DNA from: Eubacteriales bacterium
Lineage (GTDB): Bacteria; Bacillota; Clostridia; Christensenellales; CAG-138
Reading direction: 5' to 3'
Assembly: GCA_021373115.1 (NCBI GenBank)
Contig: JAJFTI010000006.1
Span: 36,914-100,913, forward strand
DNA: 64,000 nt
The translations under genes and the position numbers were made by a program. The notes beneath the pieces are model-generated. The model worked only from the letters and a program-made list of their open reading frames with translations, made no database searches and was not told where the DNA came from. This document shows, piece after piece, positions 1 to 8,612 of the stretch (its first letter is position 1; each line of letters begins with the position of its first letter).

Positions 1-1
1 G

Positions 2-958
2 ATTGCGTATTTCGTTTCGACAATGGCAAACGAGTTCCACCAGGCGCGCGCAGCGGCAGCCATTAAGTATGCAAAAGAAAAATACGGCGCCGAAGTAACG
101 ATTCTGGATGGAAAATCGGACGACAACACCATGATCAACAACGTCGATATGCTCGCTACCTCCGATTATGATGCGGCGGTCCTGCATGTTTGGCAGCCCG
201 ATGCGGTCGCTCCCCTTGTCATGAATGCAATTGACTCGGGCGTGGCCATGATGACCTTCTTCAGCCCGCTCACGGACACCGGCATTCCGGTCTTCCGTTC
301 GGACGAAGCCGGTGGTTCTTTCGCGATGGGTGCCAGCGCTGCAGAGCAGTGGGTTGCCGCGAATCCCGACAAGCCGGTCGTGACGGTACAGCTCGGCTGG
401 CCGGATCACACTGAAGTCAAGAGCGGTCGTACCGATCCATTTGTTGCCGGTATTGAGAGCGTTGTCGGTGCAGGCAACTACACCAACCTCGGATGCATCG
501 ATTCCAAGGGCAGCGCGGATGCGACCAAGGAAGCTATGGCCAACATTCTGATCTCCAATCCCGACGTAAACATCATCTACTCCGAAGCAGGCGACCTCAC
601 CCCTGGCTGCATGGCCGCACTGATTGATGCCGGCAGAGGCACCATGAACAATGGCGTACCCACGACGGAGATCGTTGTGAGCGTCGATTGCCCGGTCAGT
701 GAACTCAAGGAGATCTACAATCCAAACAGCTCTCTGAAGATGTCCCTCGGCCTGCCGCCGATTCAGACGTCTGAAAAGATCATCGACATCATCGTCGGCG
801 TTTACCTTGGCGAAATCGCGCAGGTTTCTCAGCCCGCCGAAGAGCTGTTCGGCGACGTATATCCGGTCGACTACTACAAAGTGAAACTGGCGGATGTCAT
901 TGCGTGGTACAATCTCCAGTTTGGCACGAACCTGGCGGAAGCGGATATTCTCGGCTAA
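2..958 (+). CDS. Sugar ABC transporter substrate-binding protein (5' end outside window)
   Basis: Extracytoplasmic binding protein of the ribose/galactose class (periplasmic-binding-protein-like I fold), which captures a sugar for the ATPase and permeases that follow. The frame is open to the window edge and reads IAYFVSTMANEFHQ at its left end, which matches the first beta strand of mature RbsB-like proteins. The signal peptide and true start therefore lie upstream and the first ATG at 23 is internal. The C-terminal part (LFGDVYPVDYYKVKLADVIAWY) reads through to a normal TAA. The ligand is unknown; the neighbouring kinase and epimerases suggest a pentose, ketose or related sugar. The family call is firm, the substrate is not. 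Confidence 0.9.
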   Translation: MAYFVSTMANEFHQARAAAAIKYAKEKYGAEVTILDGKSDDNTMINNVDMLATSDYDAAVLHVWQPDAVAPLVMNAIDSGVAMMTFFSPLTDTGIPVFRSDEAGGSFAMGASAAEQWVAANPDKPVVTVQLGWPDHTEVKSGRTDPFVAGIESVVGAGNYTNLGCIDSKGSADATKEAMANILISNPDVNIIYSEAGDLTPGCMAALIDAGRGTMNNGVPTTEIVVSVDCPVSELKEIYNPNSSLKMSLGLPPIQTSEKIIDIIVGVYLGEIAQVSQPAEELFGDVYPVDYYKVKLADVIAWYNLQFGTNLAEADILG

Positions 959-983
959 AGAAAGACAAACAAATCACGAATCA

Positions 984-1014
984 CTTGGGAGGAGCCGAAA
1001 CGGCTCCTCCCAAG
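984..1014 (+). promoter_or_regulatory. Perfect stem-loop between binding protein and ATPase genes
   Basis: A 13-bp perfect inverted repeat (984-996 with 1002-1014), extendable to 14 bp around an AAA loop. No T-run follows, so it is not a standard terminator. In binding-protein-dependent transporter operons such hairpins commonly protect the upstream mRNA from 3' decay or partly stop transcription, giving an excess of binding protein over membrane components. That role is inferred here. Confidence 0.7.
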
Positions 1015-1039
1015 AAACGGATTGGATGGAGACAAGCCA

Positions 1040-2530
1040 ATGGAAGCAAATGTGTTGGAGATCAAGGGGCTGGTTAAGGATTATCCGGGCGTCCGGGCGG
1101 TGAATGAAGTCAGCTTTGAAATCAAGCGGAATGTGGTTCATTGTCTGGTTGGCGAAAACGGCGCGGGGAAATCCACCCTGATCAAAATTCTGACCGGGGC
1201 ATGCGAGCGCACGTGCGGTGAAATCCTGCTCAACGGCGCGGAATACTGCGCCAGAAATCCGAAAGATGCAAGGGAAAAGGGAATCAGTACGCTGTATCAG
1301 GAGCTGAACGTCGTGGATCAGCTCACGGTAGAGGAAAACCTTACGTTGGGTCTGGAAGATACGTTTTGCGGTTTTCTGCGCAAGACCGATAAAGTTAAGA
1401 AGATTATCGCAGTGCTAAAAGATCTTGAGCCGAACATCAACCCGAAGGAACGGGTTGGCAGGCTCAGCGTTGCCAAGAAGCAGATCATTGAAATTGCCAA
1501 AGCGGTTGCCGCGGAAACCGAAATCATCATTATGGACGAACCGACGGCCGCACTCTCGGAGTCGGAAATCAATCGATTATTTACGATTATAAAGCGACTG
1601 CGCGAAAAAGGCGTTACCGTTATCTATATATCACACCGTTTGGACGAAATTTTCACATTGGGCGATTATGTTACCGTCATGCGAGATGGCAAGCACGTTG
1701 CCACCAAACCCATCAGCGAGGTTCAGGACCGGTCGGAACTGGTGCAGCTGATGATTGGAAGAACCGTAATCGAGTCGTATATTCCAAAGGAAACACAGGC
1801 CGAAGAGCCGCTGCTGGAGCTAAGGAACGTTTGCAACCATAAACTGCGGGATATATCGCTTACGGTGAACCGCGGTGAAATCGTCGGTTTTTACGGGCTG
1901 ATTGGCGCGGGAAAAACCGAGCTTGCAAGGGCGATTTACGGAGCCGACGACTATAGCGGCGAAATCCTCCTGCACGGTGAAAAACTTGGCGGAACGCCGG
2001 AAAAAGCGATTCGCGCAGGGATTGCGCTGGTGCCGGAAGAGCGCAGAACGCAGGGACTGTTTACGCTTTTAACCATCAAACACAATATCTCGGCCATGAA
2101 CCTGAAAAAGATTTCGAACCTGGGCTTGATAAACACGACCAGGGAACGGAATGCCGCGAAGAGCTATATTGGGCAGCTGAATATCAAGACGGATTCCATG
2201 GACAAGGAAACGTCCAAATTATCGGGCGGAAATCAGCAAAAGGTCGTGTTTTCCAAGTGCCTGTTTGCGAATGCGGATCTTTTGATTCTTGATGAACCGA
2301 CGCGCGGAATCGACGTTGGCGCGAAGGCCGAGATTTACTCCATCGTTCGGGAACTCGTGGCAAAAGGGAAAACCATCATGTTCTTCTCGTCGGAATTGCC
2401 GGAGATACTCAATTCCTGCGACCGTATCTTCCTGCTTTACGAAGGAGAGATCAAAGCAGAGCTTCGGAACGGAAACGATATCAACAGTCAGGATATCATT
2501 CATATCGTTACGGGAGGAGCCGCATCGTGA
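1040..2530 (+). CDS. Sugar ABC transporter ATP-binding protein, two ATPase domains (RbsA/MglA type)
   Basis: Energises uptake of the sugar delivered by the upstream binding protein. Two ABC cassettes are fused. The N-terminal one has Walker A GENGAGKST, a degenerate signature LSVAKKQ and Walker B IIIMDEPT. The C-terminal one has GLIGAGKTE, a canonical LSGGNQQKV signature and LLILDEPT. This asymmetry is normal for the CUT2 family, as is the length of about 496 residues. I chose the ATG at 1040 over the TTG at 1022 because GGAG at 1028-1031 lies eight bases before it. The stop overlaps the GTG start of the first permease (GTGA), so the two are translationally coupled. Confidence 0.93.
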   Translation: MEANVLEIKGLVKDYPGVRAVNEVSFEIKRNVVHCLVGENGAGKSTLIKILTGACERTCGEILLNGAEYCARNPKDAREKGISTLYQELNVVDQLTVEENLTLGLEDTFCGFLRKTDKVKKIIAVLKDLEPNINPKERVGRLSVAKKQIIEIAKAVAAETEIIIMDEPTAALSESEINRLFTIIKRLREKGVTVIYISHRLDEIFTLGDYVTVMRDGKHVATKPISEVQDRSELVQLMIGRTVIESYIPKETQAEEPLLELRNVCNHKLRDISLTVNRGEIVGFYGLIGAGKTELARAIYGADDYSGEILLHGEKLGGTPEKAIRAGIALVPEERRTQGLFTLLTIKHNISAMNLKKISNLGLINTTRERNAAKSYIGQLNIKTDSMDKETSKLSGGNQQKVVFSKCLFANADLLILDEPTRGIDVGAKAEIYSIVRELVAKGKTIMFFSSELPEILNSCDRIFLLYEGEIKAELRNGNDINSQDIIHIVTGGAAS

Positions 2531-3552
2531 GAAAGAACGAATCAAATATGAAAAATCGGTCGCTCGCAGGCAAACTCAGCAATGAGTCTTACCTCAACCG
2601 TGTAATGTTTCTCGTGCTAATTACGCTCTTCGCTATCGCAAGCATGACGATTAAGAACTATTTTTCAACGGCAACGGCGCTCAACCTGGTTGCGAACAAC
2701 TGGTACATCGTAATCCTCGGCGTCGGCGTTACGTTTCTGCTTGTTTCGGGTCACCTGGATATGTCGGTCGGCGGAATTGTCGCCATGGCCGGTGTGCTTT
2801 CCGCCTACTTCTGCCAGCCTGCCAACGAGGGATTCTCGGAGCTGGGGCAGGGTCTCGGAATGCCCTATGGCGTGGCGATTCTGCTCACCTTGCTTTGCTG
2901 CCTTGTCATTGGCGCCCTGAACGCGCTGTTCATCGCAAAAATGCGGGTTGCCTCCATCATCGTTACGCTTGGCACCATGTCGATTGCGCGCGGGATTGGC
3001 CAGGTGGCGGCATTAGGCGCGCAGCGCAGCGCGGGTTTGCCGGATATCTTTGGCGTGATTGGCAACGTACCGCTGTTTGGGCCAATCAAGATTGCCGCGG
3101 CCATTGCCGCGCTGCTGGTGATTGCAGCGCTGTTTATCGAAAAGAAGACCTCCTTCGGGCGCAGGACCTACCTCATCGGCGCGAATCGGGAAGCCGCGCG
3201 CCTTTCCGGCGTAAAGGTGGAGCGGCATATCGCGCTGCTGTATCTGCTCAGTTCGCTGCTTGCCGGCATTACGGGTATCCTGCTTGCATCCGAAATGAAG
3301 GCCGGTATCTCGACGCGCGGAAGCGGATTCGAGTTCAGCGCGCTGGTGGTTACGCTGCTCGGCGGAGCAAGCATTGACGGCGGCGTCGGGTCGGTCCTTG
3401 GTATGGTCATTGGAGCGATGATTCTGGGGGTCGTGTCCTCGGCGGCATACGGGATGCTGCTGCGGCCGGAATGGCAGTTCATCCTAAAAGCGATCGTAAC
3501 TTTTTTAGCAATCATCGCGCAGCGTTATTTGCTGGATCGTAGAAATAAATAA
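2527..3552 (+). CDS. Sugar ABC transporter permease (RbsC type), first of two
   Basis: Integral membrane channel subunit of a CUT2 sugar importer. The protein is hydrophobic throughout with about eight to ten predicted membrane segments, and carries the family hallmarks GHLDMSVGGIVAMAG near residue 75 and GANREAARLSGV in the cytoplasmic loop that contacts the ATPase. The GTG start at 2527 overlaps the ATPase stop and has GGGAGGAG eight to ten bases upstream. The second permease follows after about 40 bases, so the channel is probably a heterodimer. Confidence 0.92.
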   Translation: MRKNESNMKNRSLAGKLSNESYLNRVMFLVLITLFAIASMTIKNYFSTATALNLVANNWYIVILGVGVTFLLVSGHLDMSVGGIVAMAGVLSAYFCQPANEGFSELGQGLGMPYGVAILLTLLCCLVIGALNALFIAKMRVASIIVTLGTMSIARGIGQVAALGAQRSAGLPDIFGVIGNVPLFGPIKIAAAIAALLVIAALFIEKKTSFGRRTYLIGANREAARLSGVKVERHIALLYLLSSLLAGITGILLASEMKAGISTRGSGFEFSALVVTLLGGASIDGGVGSVLGMVIGAMILGVVSSAAYGMLLRPEWQFILKAIVTFLAIIAQRYLLDRRNK

Positions 3553-3593
3553 GTTGCAGCGATGGAACGGACGCGTTGGAAAGGATTATGACT

Positions 3594-4610
3594 ATGTCGT
3601 CTAACTGCGAATCAACAATTTCTCGAGGATATAAAGCCAAGAGAATTATAAAAGAAATCTATGCCTATGTCATTCTGGTGGTAGTCGTTGCCGTGTTGAG
3701 CATGCTCAAGGGAGAGCTGTTTCAGAGGGGGAATTTCCTGTTTCCGGCAAACGTTGCGAATCTCCTGCGCATGTCGGTTCCGATTCTGATGATCAGCAGT
3801 GCGTTTACGCTGATCTTCATTACCGGGAACATGGATCTTTCGGTGGGCAGCATTCTAAGCCTTACAACCGTTGTGAATGCAATCCTCGTGCTGAACGGAT
3901 TTTCCTTCCTCGTTTCGCTGATCATCGTGGTGGCTCTGGGCGTTTTACTGGGAACGATCAACGGGTTTCTGGTGATGAAACTTCGTATTACGCCGGTAAT
4001 CGCGACGCTGATCACCATGAATGCGTATCAGGGACTGGCGCGTTATCTGGTTCCTCCCGGAATTTCGTCCATTACGAATACGGAAACGCAGAAAATGCCG
4101 GAGTGGATGGGATTCTTCTCCAAAGGGCAGGTGTTTATGGGACTGTCCTGGGCGTTTATCGTTGCAATTGTTTTACTGATTGCGCTTGTGATCCTGCAAA
4201 AGAAAACGGTCTTCGGGAAGTACCTGGTTGCGGCAGGCGGAAACCGGACGGCCGCGGAGCTCTCGGGCATCAATGTGGTAAAGGTTGTCTGGGGGGTATA
4301 CATTCTGCTTGGCGCGGTTTCCGCGCTGGCGGGCGTCGCACGGGCGAGCTATCTGCTCATCGGCGAGCCGTATACCGGCGTTGGCGCTGAAACGGAAGCG
4401 ATTATCGCATGCCTCCTTGGCGGAACGGTATTCTCCGGCGGCGAAGGCTCGGTGGTGAAATCGTTTGTCGGCGCGCTGATCATCGTTTGCCTGACCTTCG
4501 GACTAAAGTCCGTCATTCCGGAATACTGGCAGCTTCTTGCAAAGGGCGCGGTGCTGGTATTCGCGGTGGTGCTGAATCATCTGCTGTCCAAGGAACGCAT
4601 CGCTTCATAA
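3594..4610 (+). CDS. Sugar ABC transporter permease (RbsC type), second of two
   Basis: Second membrane subunit of the same importer. It shares the permease hallmarks TGNMDLSVGSILSLT and GGNRTAAELSGINVVK with its neighbour but differs widely elsewhere, so the pair is an old heterodimer rather than a recent duplication. ATG 3594 is preferred: AAAGGA at 3580-3585 is eight bases upstream, while the in-frame ATG at 3588 and TTG at 3576 sit too close to it or before it. Many CUT2 importers use one homodimeric permease, so two permease genes are mildly unusual. Confidence 0.92.
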   Translation: MSSNCESTISRGYKAKRIIKEIYAYVILVVVVAVLSMLKGELFQRGNFLFPANVANLLRMSVPILMISSAFTLIFITGNMDLSVGSILSLTTVVNAILVLNGFSFLVSLIIVVALGVLLGTINGFLVMKLRITPVIATLITMNAYQGLARYLVPPGISSITNTETQKMPEWMGFFSKGQVFMGLSWAFIVAIVLLIALVILQKKTVFGKYLVAAGGNRTAAELSGINVVKVVWGVYILLGAVSALAGVARASYLLIGEPYTGVGAETEAIIACLLGGTVFSGGEGSVVKSFVGALIIVCLTFGLKSVIPEYWQLLAKGAVLVFAVVLNHLLSKERIAS

Positions 4611-4729
4611 GGAATGGAAACCGGGAATTACGCTGGGCCGTGTGGCCGCAGGAGAGTTTCTGCTGCGTAAATTCGGCAAAACGGCGATTTCGGAATGTTT
4701 GAGATACATCGCATTTTGGGGGTAGAACC

Positions 4730-5371
4730 ATGTACGAACAAGACAAGCGTGAGATCATTCACGCGGCGCTGGAAATCAAGAATTATGGCTTAATCGCACT
4801 TTCGGGCGGCAATGTAAGCGTGCGGAAGGAAAACGGCGATATCATCGTAACCCCGTCCGGCACGGCATATGAAACCATGCAGGCAGACGATCTGATTGTG
4901 TTTAATGAAAAGGGCGATCGTATAGAAGGAACACTGCGCGAATCGGTCGATACGGTAGCGCTCCAATATATTTACAGCAAATTGCCGGAGGTCAACGCGA
5001 TTATCCATACGCACCAGCCATATGCCACGGCGGTCGGGCTGATTGGGGATACGTTCCCTGCGGCGCTGACCACGCTGGCAAACGTAACGCTTGGCGCGAT
5101 CAATGTAGCGCCATACTGCTCCGCCGCGAGCCTGGATATGGGCGTGCAGGCAGTGAACTATTTAGGCGGGAAGCGCGCGGTGATCTTGAAGCATCACGGA
5201 GTGATTACCGTTGGGGCGAATCTGAAGGAAGCGCTGTATGCCGCAATCTATATGGAGGAAGCGGCGAAAGCGTATCTGGCGGCAAAGGCGGCGGGCGACG
5301 TTGCGATTATGACCGAGGAGCAGACCAACGATGCCGTGGAGATTCATAAAACATACGGGCAGAGGAATTGA
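4730..5371 (+). CDS. Class II aldolase/adducin family protein (FucA/AraD type)
   Basis: Zinc-dependent sugar-phosphate enzyme, either an aldolase like L-fuculose-1-phosphate aldolase or a 4-epimerase like L-ribulose-5-phosphate 4-epimerase. Visible signatures are SGGNVSVR near residue 25 (phosphate-binding loop), an acidic residue in ESVDTVALQ, the metal-binding HTHQPYATA and the third metal histidine in LKHHGVITVG. The length of 213 residues is closer to FucA (about 215) than AraD (about 231), but the following UlaE-type epimerase would pair naturally with AraD. No N- or C-terminal extension like the cargo peptides of the downstream BMC enzymes is present, so it is probably cytosolic. GGGGG lies upstream of the ATG. 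Confidence 0.85.
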   Translation: MYEQDKREIIHAALEIKNYGLIALSGGNVSVRKENGDIIVTPSGTAYETMQADDLIVFNEKGDRIEGTLRESVDTVALQYIYSKLPEVNAIIHTHQPYATAVGLIGDTFPAALTTLANVTLGAINVAPYCSAASLDMGVQAVNYLGGKRAVILKHHGVITVGANLKEALYAAIYMEEAAKAYLAAKAAGDVAIMTEEQTNDAVEIHKTYGQRN

Positions 5372-5456
5372 CCATCCGTCCGTGAGGGCGTCGGGCGCGC
5401 TGCTATGCGCTGCCAGGATTTTTCGGACGGGATACGATACGTTGGAGGCACAATAT

Positions 5457-6305
5457 TTGAGCAACATACAGGAGAACCTATTCGGACTCTATGAAAAGGC
5501 TCTGCCGAAGCACCTGAGCTGGGAAGAACGTCTGGCCGTTTCGAAAGACGCGGGATTCGATTTTGTGGAGATCAGCATCGACGAAACGGATGAACGGATT
5601 GGACGTCTTTCCTGGAGCAAGAGCGAGCGCACAAGACTGATGGAAACCATCCATCGGGCGGGTATGCCGATTTTGACCATGTGCCTGAGCGCGAACCGGC
5701 GTTACCCAATTGGCAGCGAGCAGGAGGAGATTCGGAGCAGAGGCGTTCAATTGATTCTTAACGCGGTCGATTTTGCGGTTGACTGTGGTATCCGGGTAAT
5801 TCAGCTTGCCGGTTACGACGAATACGCAAACCCGAGCACGGAGGTTACGATTCGGAACTTTTCCGATTCCCTGACGCTTTGCGCGCGCTATGCGCAGGAA
5901 AAAGCGGTTATGCTCGCGTTTGAGACCATGGAAAACGATCTGATGGATTCCATTCAAAAAGCGAAAGAATATGTCGATTCCATCCGGTCACCCTGGCTGA
6001 AAATCTATCCGGATCTGGGAAATCTTTGCGCAACCGGTCACGATGTGGAAAGCGAATTTCGATATGGAATGCAAGATATCGTTGCAATCCATCTCAAGGA
6101 TACGCTGCCGGGCATTGTACGGGATATTGCATTCGGGGAAGGGAACGTGGACTTTGTTTCGTTCTTCCGCCTCATGGAGCGGGAGCGGTACAGCGGCTTA
6201 TATGTTGCCGAAATGTGGACGGATGAGACAAACGAATCCATCCGCGCCGCAAAGGAGGCGCGCGCGTTCCTTGCGGAAAAGCTCGCGTACGCCAGAGAAC
6301 GCTAA
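5457..6305 (+). CDS. ulaE: L-ribulose-5-phosphate 3-epimerase family (UlaE/SgbU type)
   Basis: TIM-barrel sugar-phosphate epimerase that in ascorbate and L-xylulose pathways interconverts L-xylulose 5-phosphate and L-ribulose 5-phosphate. The N-terminus (LFGLYEKALP, then FVEISIDETDERIGRLSWS) matches this family closely, and the metal-ligand pattern of the AP-endonuclease-2-like barrel is present (AFETMEN, YPDLGN, IHLKDT, AEMW). I set the start at the TTG at 5457, with GGAGG eight bases upstream; the longer frame from 5331 overlaps the previous gene and has no family similarity. The product is about 282 residues, the normal family length. Confidence 0.9.
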   Translation: MSNIQENLFGLYEKALPKHLSWEERLAVSKDAGFDFVEISIDETDERIGRLSWSKSERTRLMETIHRAGMPILTMCLSANRRYPIGSEQEEIRSRGVQLILNAVDFAVDCGIRVIQLAGYDEYANPSTEVTIRNFSDSLTLCARYAQEKAVMLAFETMENDLMDSIQKAKEYVDSIRSPWLKIYPDLGNLCATGHDVESEFRYGMQDIVAIHLKDTLPGIVRDIAFGEGNVDFVSFFRLMERERYSGLYVAEMWTDETNESIRAAKEARAFLAEKLAYARER

Positions 6306-6349
6306 ACGCGCGGCAAGGGCCGAAGAGAGCATTACAGCAGGAGGGTATT

Positions 6350-6859
6350 ATGAAAAAAACGGGAATTCGACGCCTTTCGAAGGAGAGCTTTGAGAAGTAC
6401 GGTTCCTATGCCAGCATTCTGGAACCGAGCGGCGAAGCATTCGGCGAAGAGCCGGTTTTGTTTTACCGGGACATGGTGCAGCAGAGCTTGGGGTACGCAA
6501 CAAACGCGTCGTATTCCACCTGCGTTGTGAGCCAAAGGCCCTGGGTGATTACGAATTCGGAAGTGCATGATTTTTGCCATGAGACGATTCTTTGCCTCGA
6601 TGGCGATTACCTGATGCACGTTGCTCCGGCGACGTCTGAAAAACAGATTCCGGCGGATCGGATTGAAGTATTCCTCATTCCAAAAGGCACGCTGGTCAAC
6701 GTGAAAGCGGGCGTCTGGCACCAGGCGGGCTTTCCATACCAGTGCGACCGGGTCCATATCCTCTGCGTCCTGCCGGAGCGGACCTATCAGCGGGACTGCT
6801 ACTGTTTCGACCTGCCAAAGAAGGATCAGATTGAGGTTTCGGCGGAACTTATCGACTGA
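6350..6859 (+). CDS. AllA-fold cupin protein (ureidoglycolate lyase-like), function unknown
   Basis: A 169-residue single-domain protein that looks like the ureidoglycolate lyase (AllA) branch of the cupins. The spacing F..YG near the N-terminus, then EVHDFCHETILCLDGDY, EVFLIPKGTLV, AGVWHQAGFPY and RVHILCVLPE follows that family. No allantoin or purine gene is nearby; it sits inside a sugar operon with GGAGG before the ATG. It may be a sugar-processing enzyme on an AllA scaffold, for example an isomerase, mutarotase or lyase, but the sequence does not decide this. Confidence 0.7.
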   Translation: MKKTGIRRLSKESFEKYGSYASILEPSGEAFGEEPVLFYRDMVQQSLGYATNASYSTCVVSQRPWVITNSEVHDFCHETILCLDGDYLMHVAPATSEKQIPADRIEVFLIPKGTLVNVKAGVWHQAGFPYQCDRVHILCVLPERTYQRDCYCFDLPKKDQIEVSAELID

Positions 6860-6889
6860 TGGAGCTGTCCGGCTGGCGTACGGTCGGAA

Positions 6890-6918
6890 TTGATTTGTTT
6901 CTTCGCTCCATGTATGAT
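6890..6918 (+). promoter_or_regulatory. Candidate sigma-A promoter before the kinase gene
   Basis: TTGATT (6890-6895), a 17-base spacer and TATGAT (6913-6918). Transcription would start near 6925, immediately before the terminator-like hairpin at 6946-6986, giving a leader of about 105 bases before the kinase start. Confidence 0.5.
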
Positions 6919-6934
6919 AACAATACACAAGGCG

Positions 6935-6994
6935 CATTGCCGGCGAACGGGGTCGTTTGGTCCGGCTAATGCAAGAACGACCCGTTTTTATTTG
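6935..6994 (+). terminator. Terminator with a competing upstream hairpin (possible attenuator)
   Basis: AACGGGGTCGTT (6946-6957) pairs with AACGACCCGTT (6976-6986), with one bulge, and is followed by TTTTTATTT: a rho-independent terminator between the cupin and kinase genes. A second hairpin, 6935-6943 with 6962-6971 (CATTGCCGG with CCGGCTAATG, nine pairs and one bulge), crosses the first, so the two cannot both form as ordinary nested stems. With the promoter at 6890-6918 just ahead, this resembles an attenuator deciding kinase expression, although it may simply end the upstream operon. Confidence 0.6.
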
Positions 6995-7029
6995 CGGACT
7001 CGAGAGCTCAACAAACGGGAGGGGACCGA

Positions 7030-8574
7030 ATGGGACGGAAGTATCTGCTCGGGCTGGATAACGGCGGCACGGTGACAAAGGCCGCGCTGTATGGCACGGA
7101 CGGTGAAGAGATTGCGGTATGCGGAATGCAGGTGAAACCGATTATGGAGAGAGTCGGTTTTGTCGAGCGCGATATGGAAGCGCTCTGGGCAGCGAATACG
7201 AAAACAATAAGGGACGTCGTTCAGAAGGCGGCGGTCGATCCAATGGATATTATCGGCGTTGCGGTTTCAGGACATGGCTGCGGCGCTTATTTTGTAGATG
7301 GGAACGGCAGGCCGGCGGGCAACGGCGTCCTTTCGACGGATACCAGGGCAAAGGAATACGTGGAACGCTGGAACGCCGACGGAACGTATGAACAGCTTCT
7401 TCCAATGACCATGCAGATCATCTGGGCGGGGCAGACGCTGCCGATCGTCGCCTGGTATCAGGATGAGAAACCGCAGGTGCTGGAAAGCGCCAGATGGGTT
7501 CTGTCCTGCAAGGATTACATTCGATTTTGCCTGACGGGAGAGGCGTATACGGAGCTGACCGACGTTTCGGTTGCAAACGGCATCAACCTGAATACAATCG
7601 GTTATGACGACGCGATTTTCGACGCGTTTGGCATAAAACAATATAAACGGCTGTTCGCGCCGCTGCGAAAATGCACGGATCTCTGCGGCAGGGTAACGGA
7701 GAAAGCCGCGCGGGAAACGGGGCTGGCCGAGGGAACGCCGGTTGCGGGCGGGCTTTGCGACGTTGCGGCCTGCTGCATTGGCACGGGGGTCACTTCGCCT
7801 GAAAAAATGTGCATGGTGGCGGGCACCTGGAGCATCAACGAGTTCATTTCGGATCGGCCGATCATTTCAAAAGAACTCTTTCAAACCGCGCTGTACTGCA
7901 TGGACGATTACTGGATGATTCTGGAAAACAGCATGACGTCCGCAAGCAACCTTGAATGGTTTATAAAAAACCTTATGGCAGAGGAAAAAATCCGGGAAGA
8001 ACAGCTTGGAAGCAGCATTTTCACCTTGACCGACCGCATGGTTTCTTTGATTCGGCCGGAGGATTGCCCGGTGATGTTTCTGCCGTTTTTGTTTGGCACG
8101 AATGTGAACGCGGACGCCAAGGCATGCTTTTTAGGCATCAGCGGGCTGCACACCAAGGCGCACATGCTTCGCGCGGTCTACGAGGGCGTGGCGTTTTCCC
8201 ACCGTACGCATATGGAAAATCTGCTGCGCTTTCGCGGGCGCCCGACCAGCATCCGCATTTCCGGAGGGGCGGCGCGTTCGTGCGTTTGGGTTCAGATTTT
8301 TGCGGACGTATTCCAAATTCCCGTCGAGGTTTCCGCCGCGTCGGAGTTGGGGGCGATGGGCGCCGCCATGTGCGCGGGGATTGCAACGGGCGCATACGAG
8401 GATTTCTATGGCGCGGTTGAGACTTTTGCTAAGGTAAGCTACACCTGCTCGCCAAATCCGGACAAAAAGCAGATTTATGACGATAAATTCAAACTTTATC
8501 AAAAGCTGAGCATCCAACTGGACAGCACCTGGAAGGAATGGAAAACCGTTTTCAAAAATAGTAAATTGTGGTAA
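7030..8574 (+). CDS. FGGY-family carbohydrate kinase (xylulokinase-like)
   Basis: ATP-dependent sugar kinase, 514 residues. The actin-like phosphate 1 motif is LGLDNGGTVTKAALYG near residue 6, and the C-terminal half has the FGGY adenosine-site region ISGGAARSCVWVQIFADVF followed by the glycine-rich ELGAMGAAMCAG. Together with the UlaE-type epimerase and the AraD/FucA-like enzyme it suggests an L-xylulose or L-ribulose type pathway, with this enzyme making the 5-phosphate. A strong GGGAGGGG ribosome binding site precedes the ATG. It may have its own promoter and attenuator upstream. Confidence 0.9.
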   Translation: MGRKYLLGLDNGGTVTKAALYGTDGEEIAVCGMQVKPIMERVGFVERDMEALWAANTKTIRDVVQKAAVDPMDIIGVAVSGHGCGAYFVDGNGRPAGNGVLSTDTRAKEYVERWNADGTYEQLLPMTMQIIWAGQTLPIVAWYQDEKPQVLESARWVLSCKDYIRFCLTGEAYTELTDVSVANGINLNTIGYDDAIFDAFGIKQYKRLFAPLRKCTDLCGRVTEKAARETGLAEGTPVAGGLCDVAACCIGTGVTSPEKMCMVAGTWSINEFISDRPIISKELFQTALYCMDDYWMILENSMTSASNLEWFIKNLMAEEKIREEQLGSSIFTLTDRMVSLIRPEDCPVMFLPFLFGTNVNADAKACFLGISGLHTKAHMLRAVYEGVAFSHRTHMENLLRFRGRPTSIRISGGAARSCVWVQIFADVFQIPVEVSAASELGAMGAAMCAGIATGAYEDFYGAVETFAKVSYTCSPNPDKKQIYDDKFKLYQKLSIQLDSTWKEWKTVFKNSKLW

Positions 8575-8612
8575 GATATGCCAATATTGAATCTTTTTAC
8601 TGAAGGTGCCGA

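Noticed and set aside
1022..1039. TTG start for the ABC ATPase giving six extra residues
   Set aside because: The GGAG site lies within the extension and is correctly spaced for the ATG at 1040.
5331..5456. N-terminal extension of the UlaE-type epimerase
   Set aside because: It overlaps the previous gene in another frame and has no family similarity; GGAGG is placed for the TTG at 5457.
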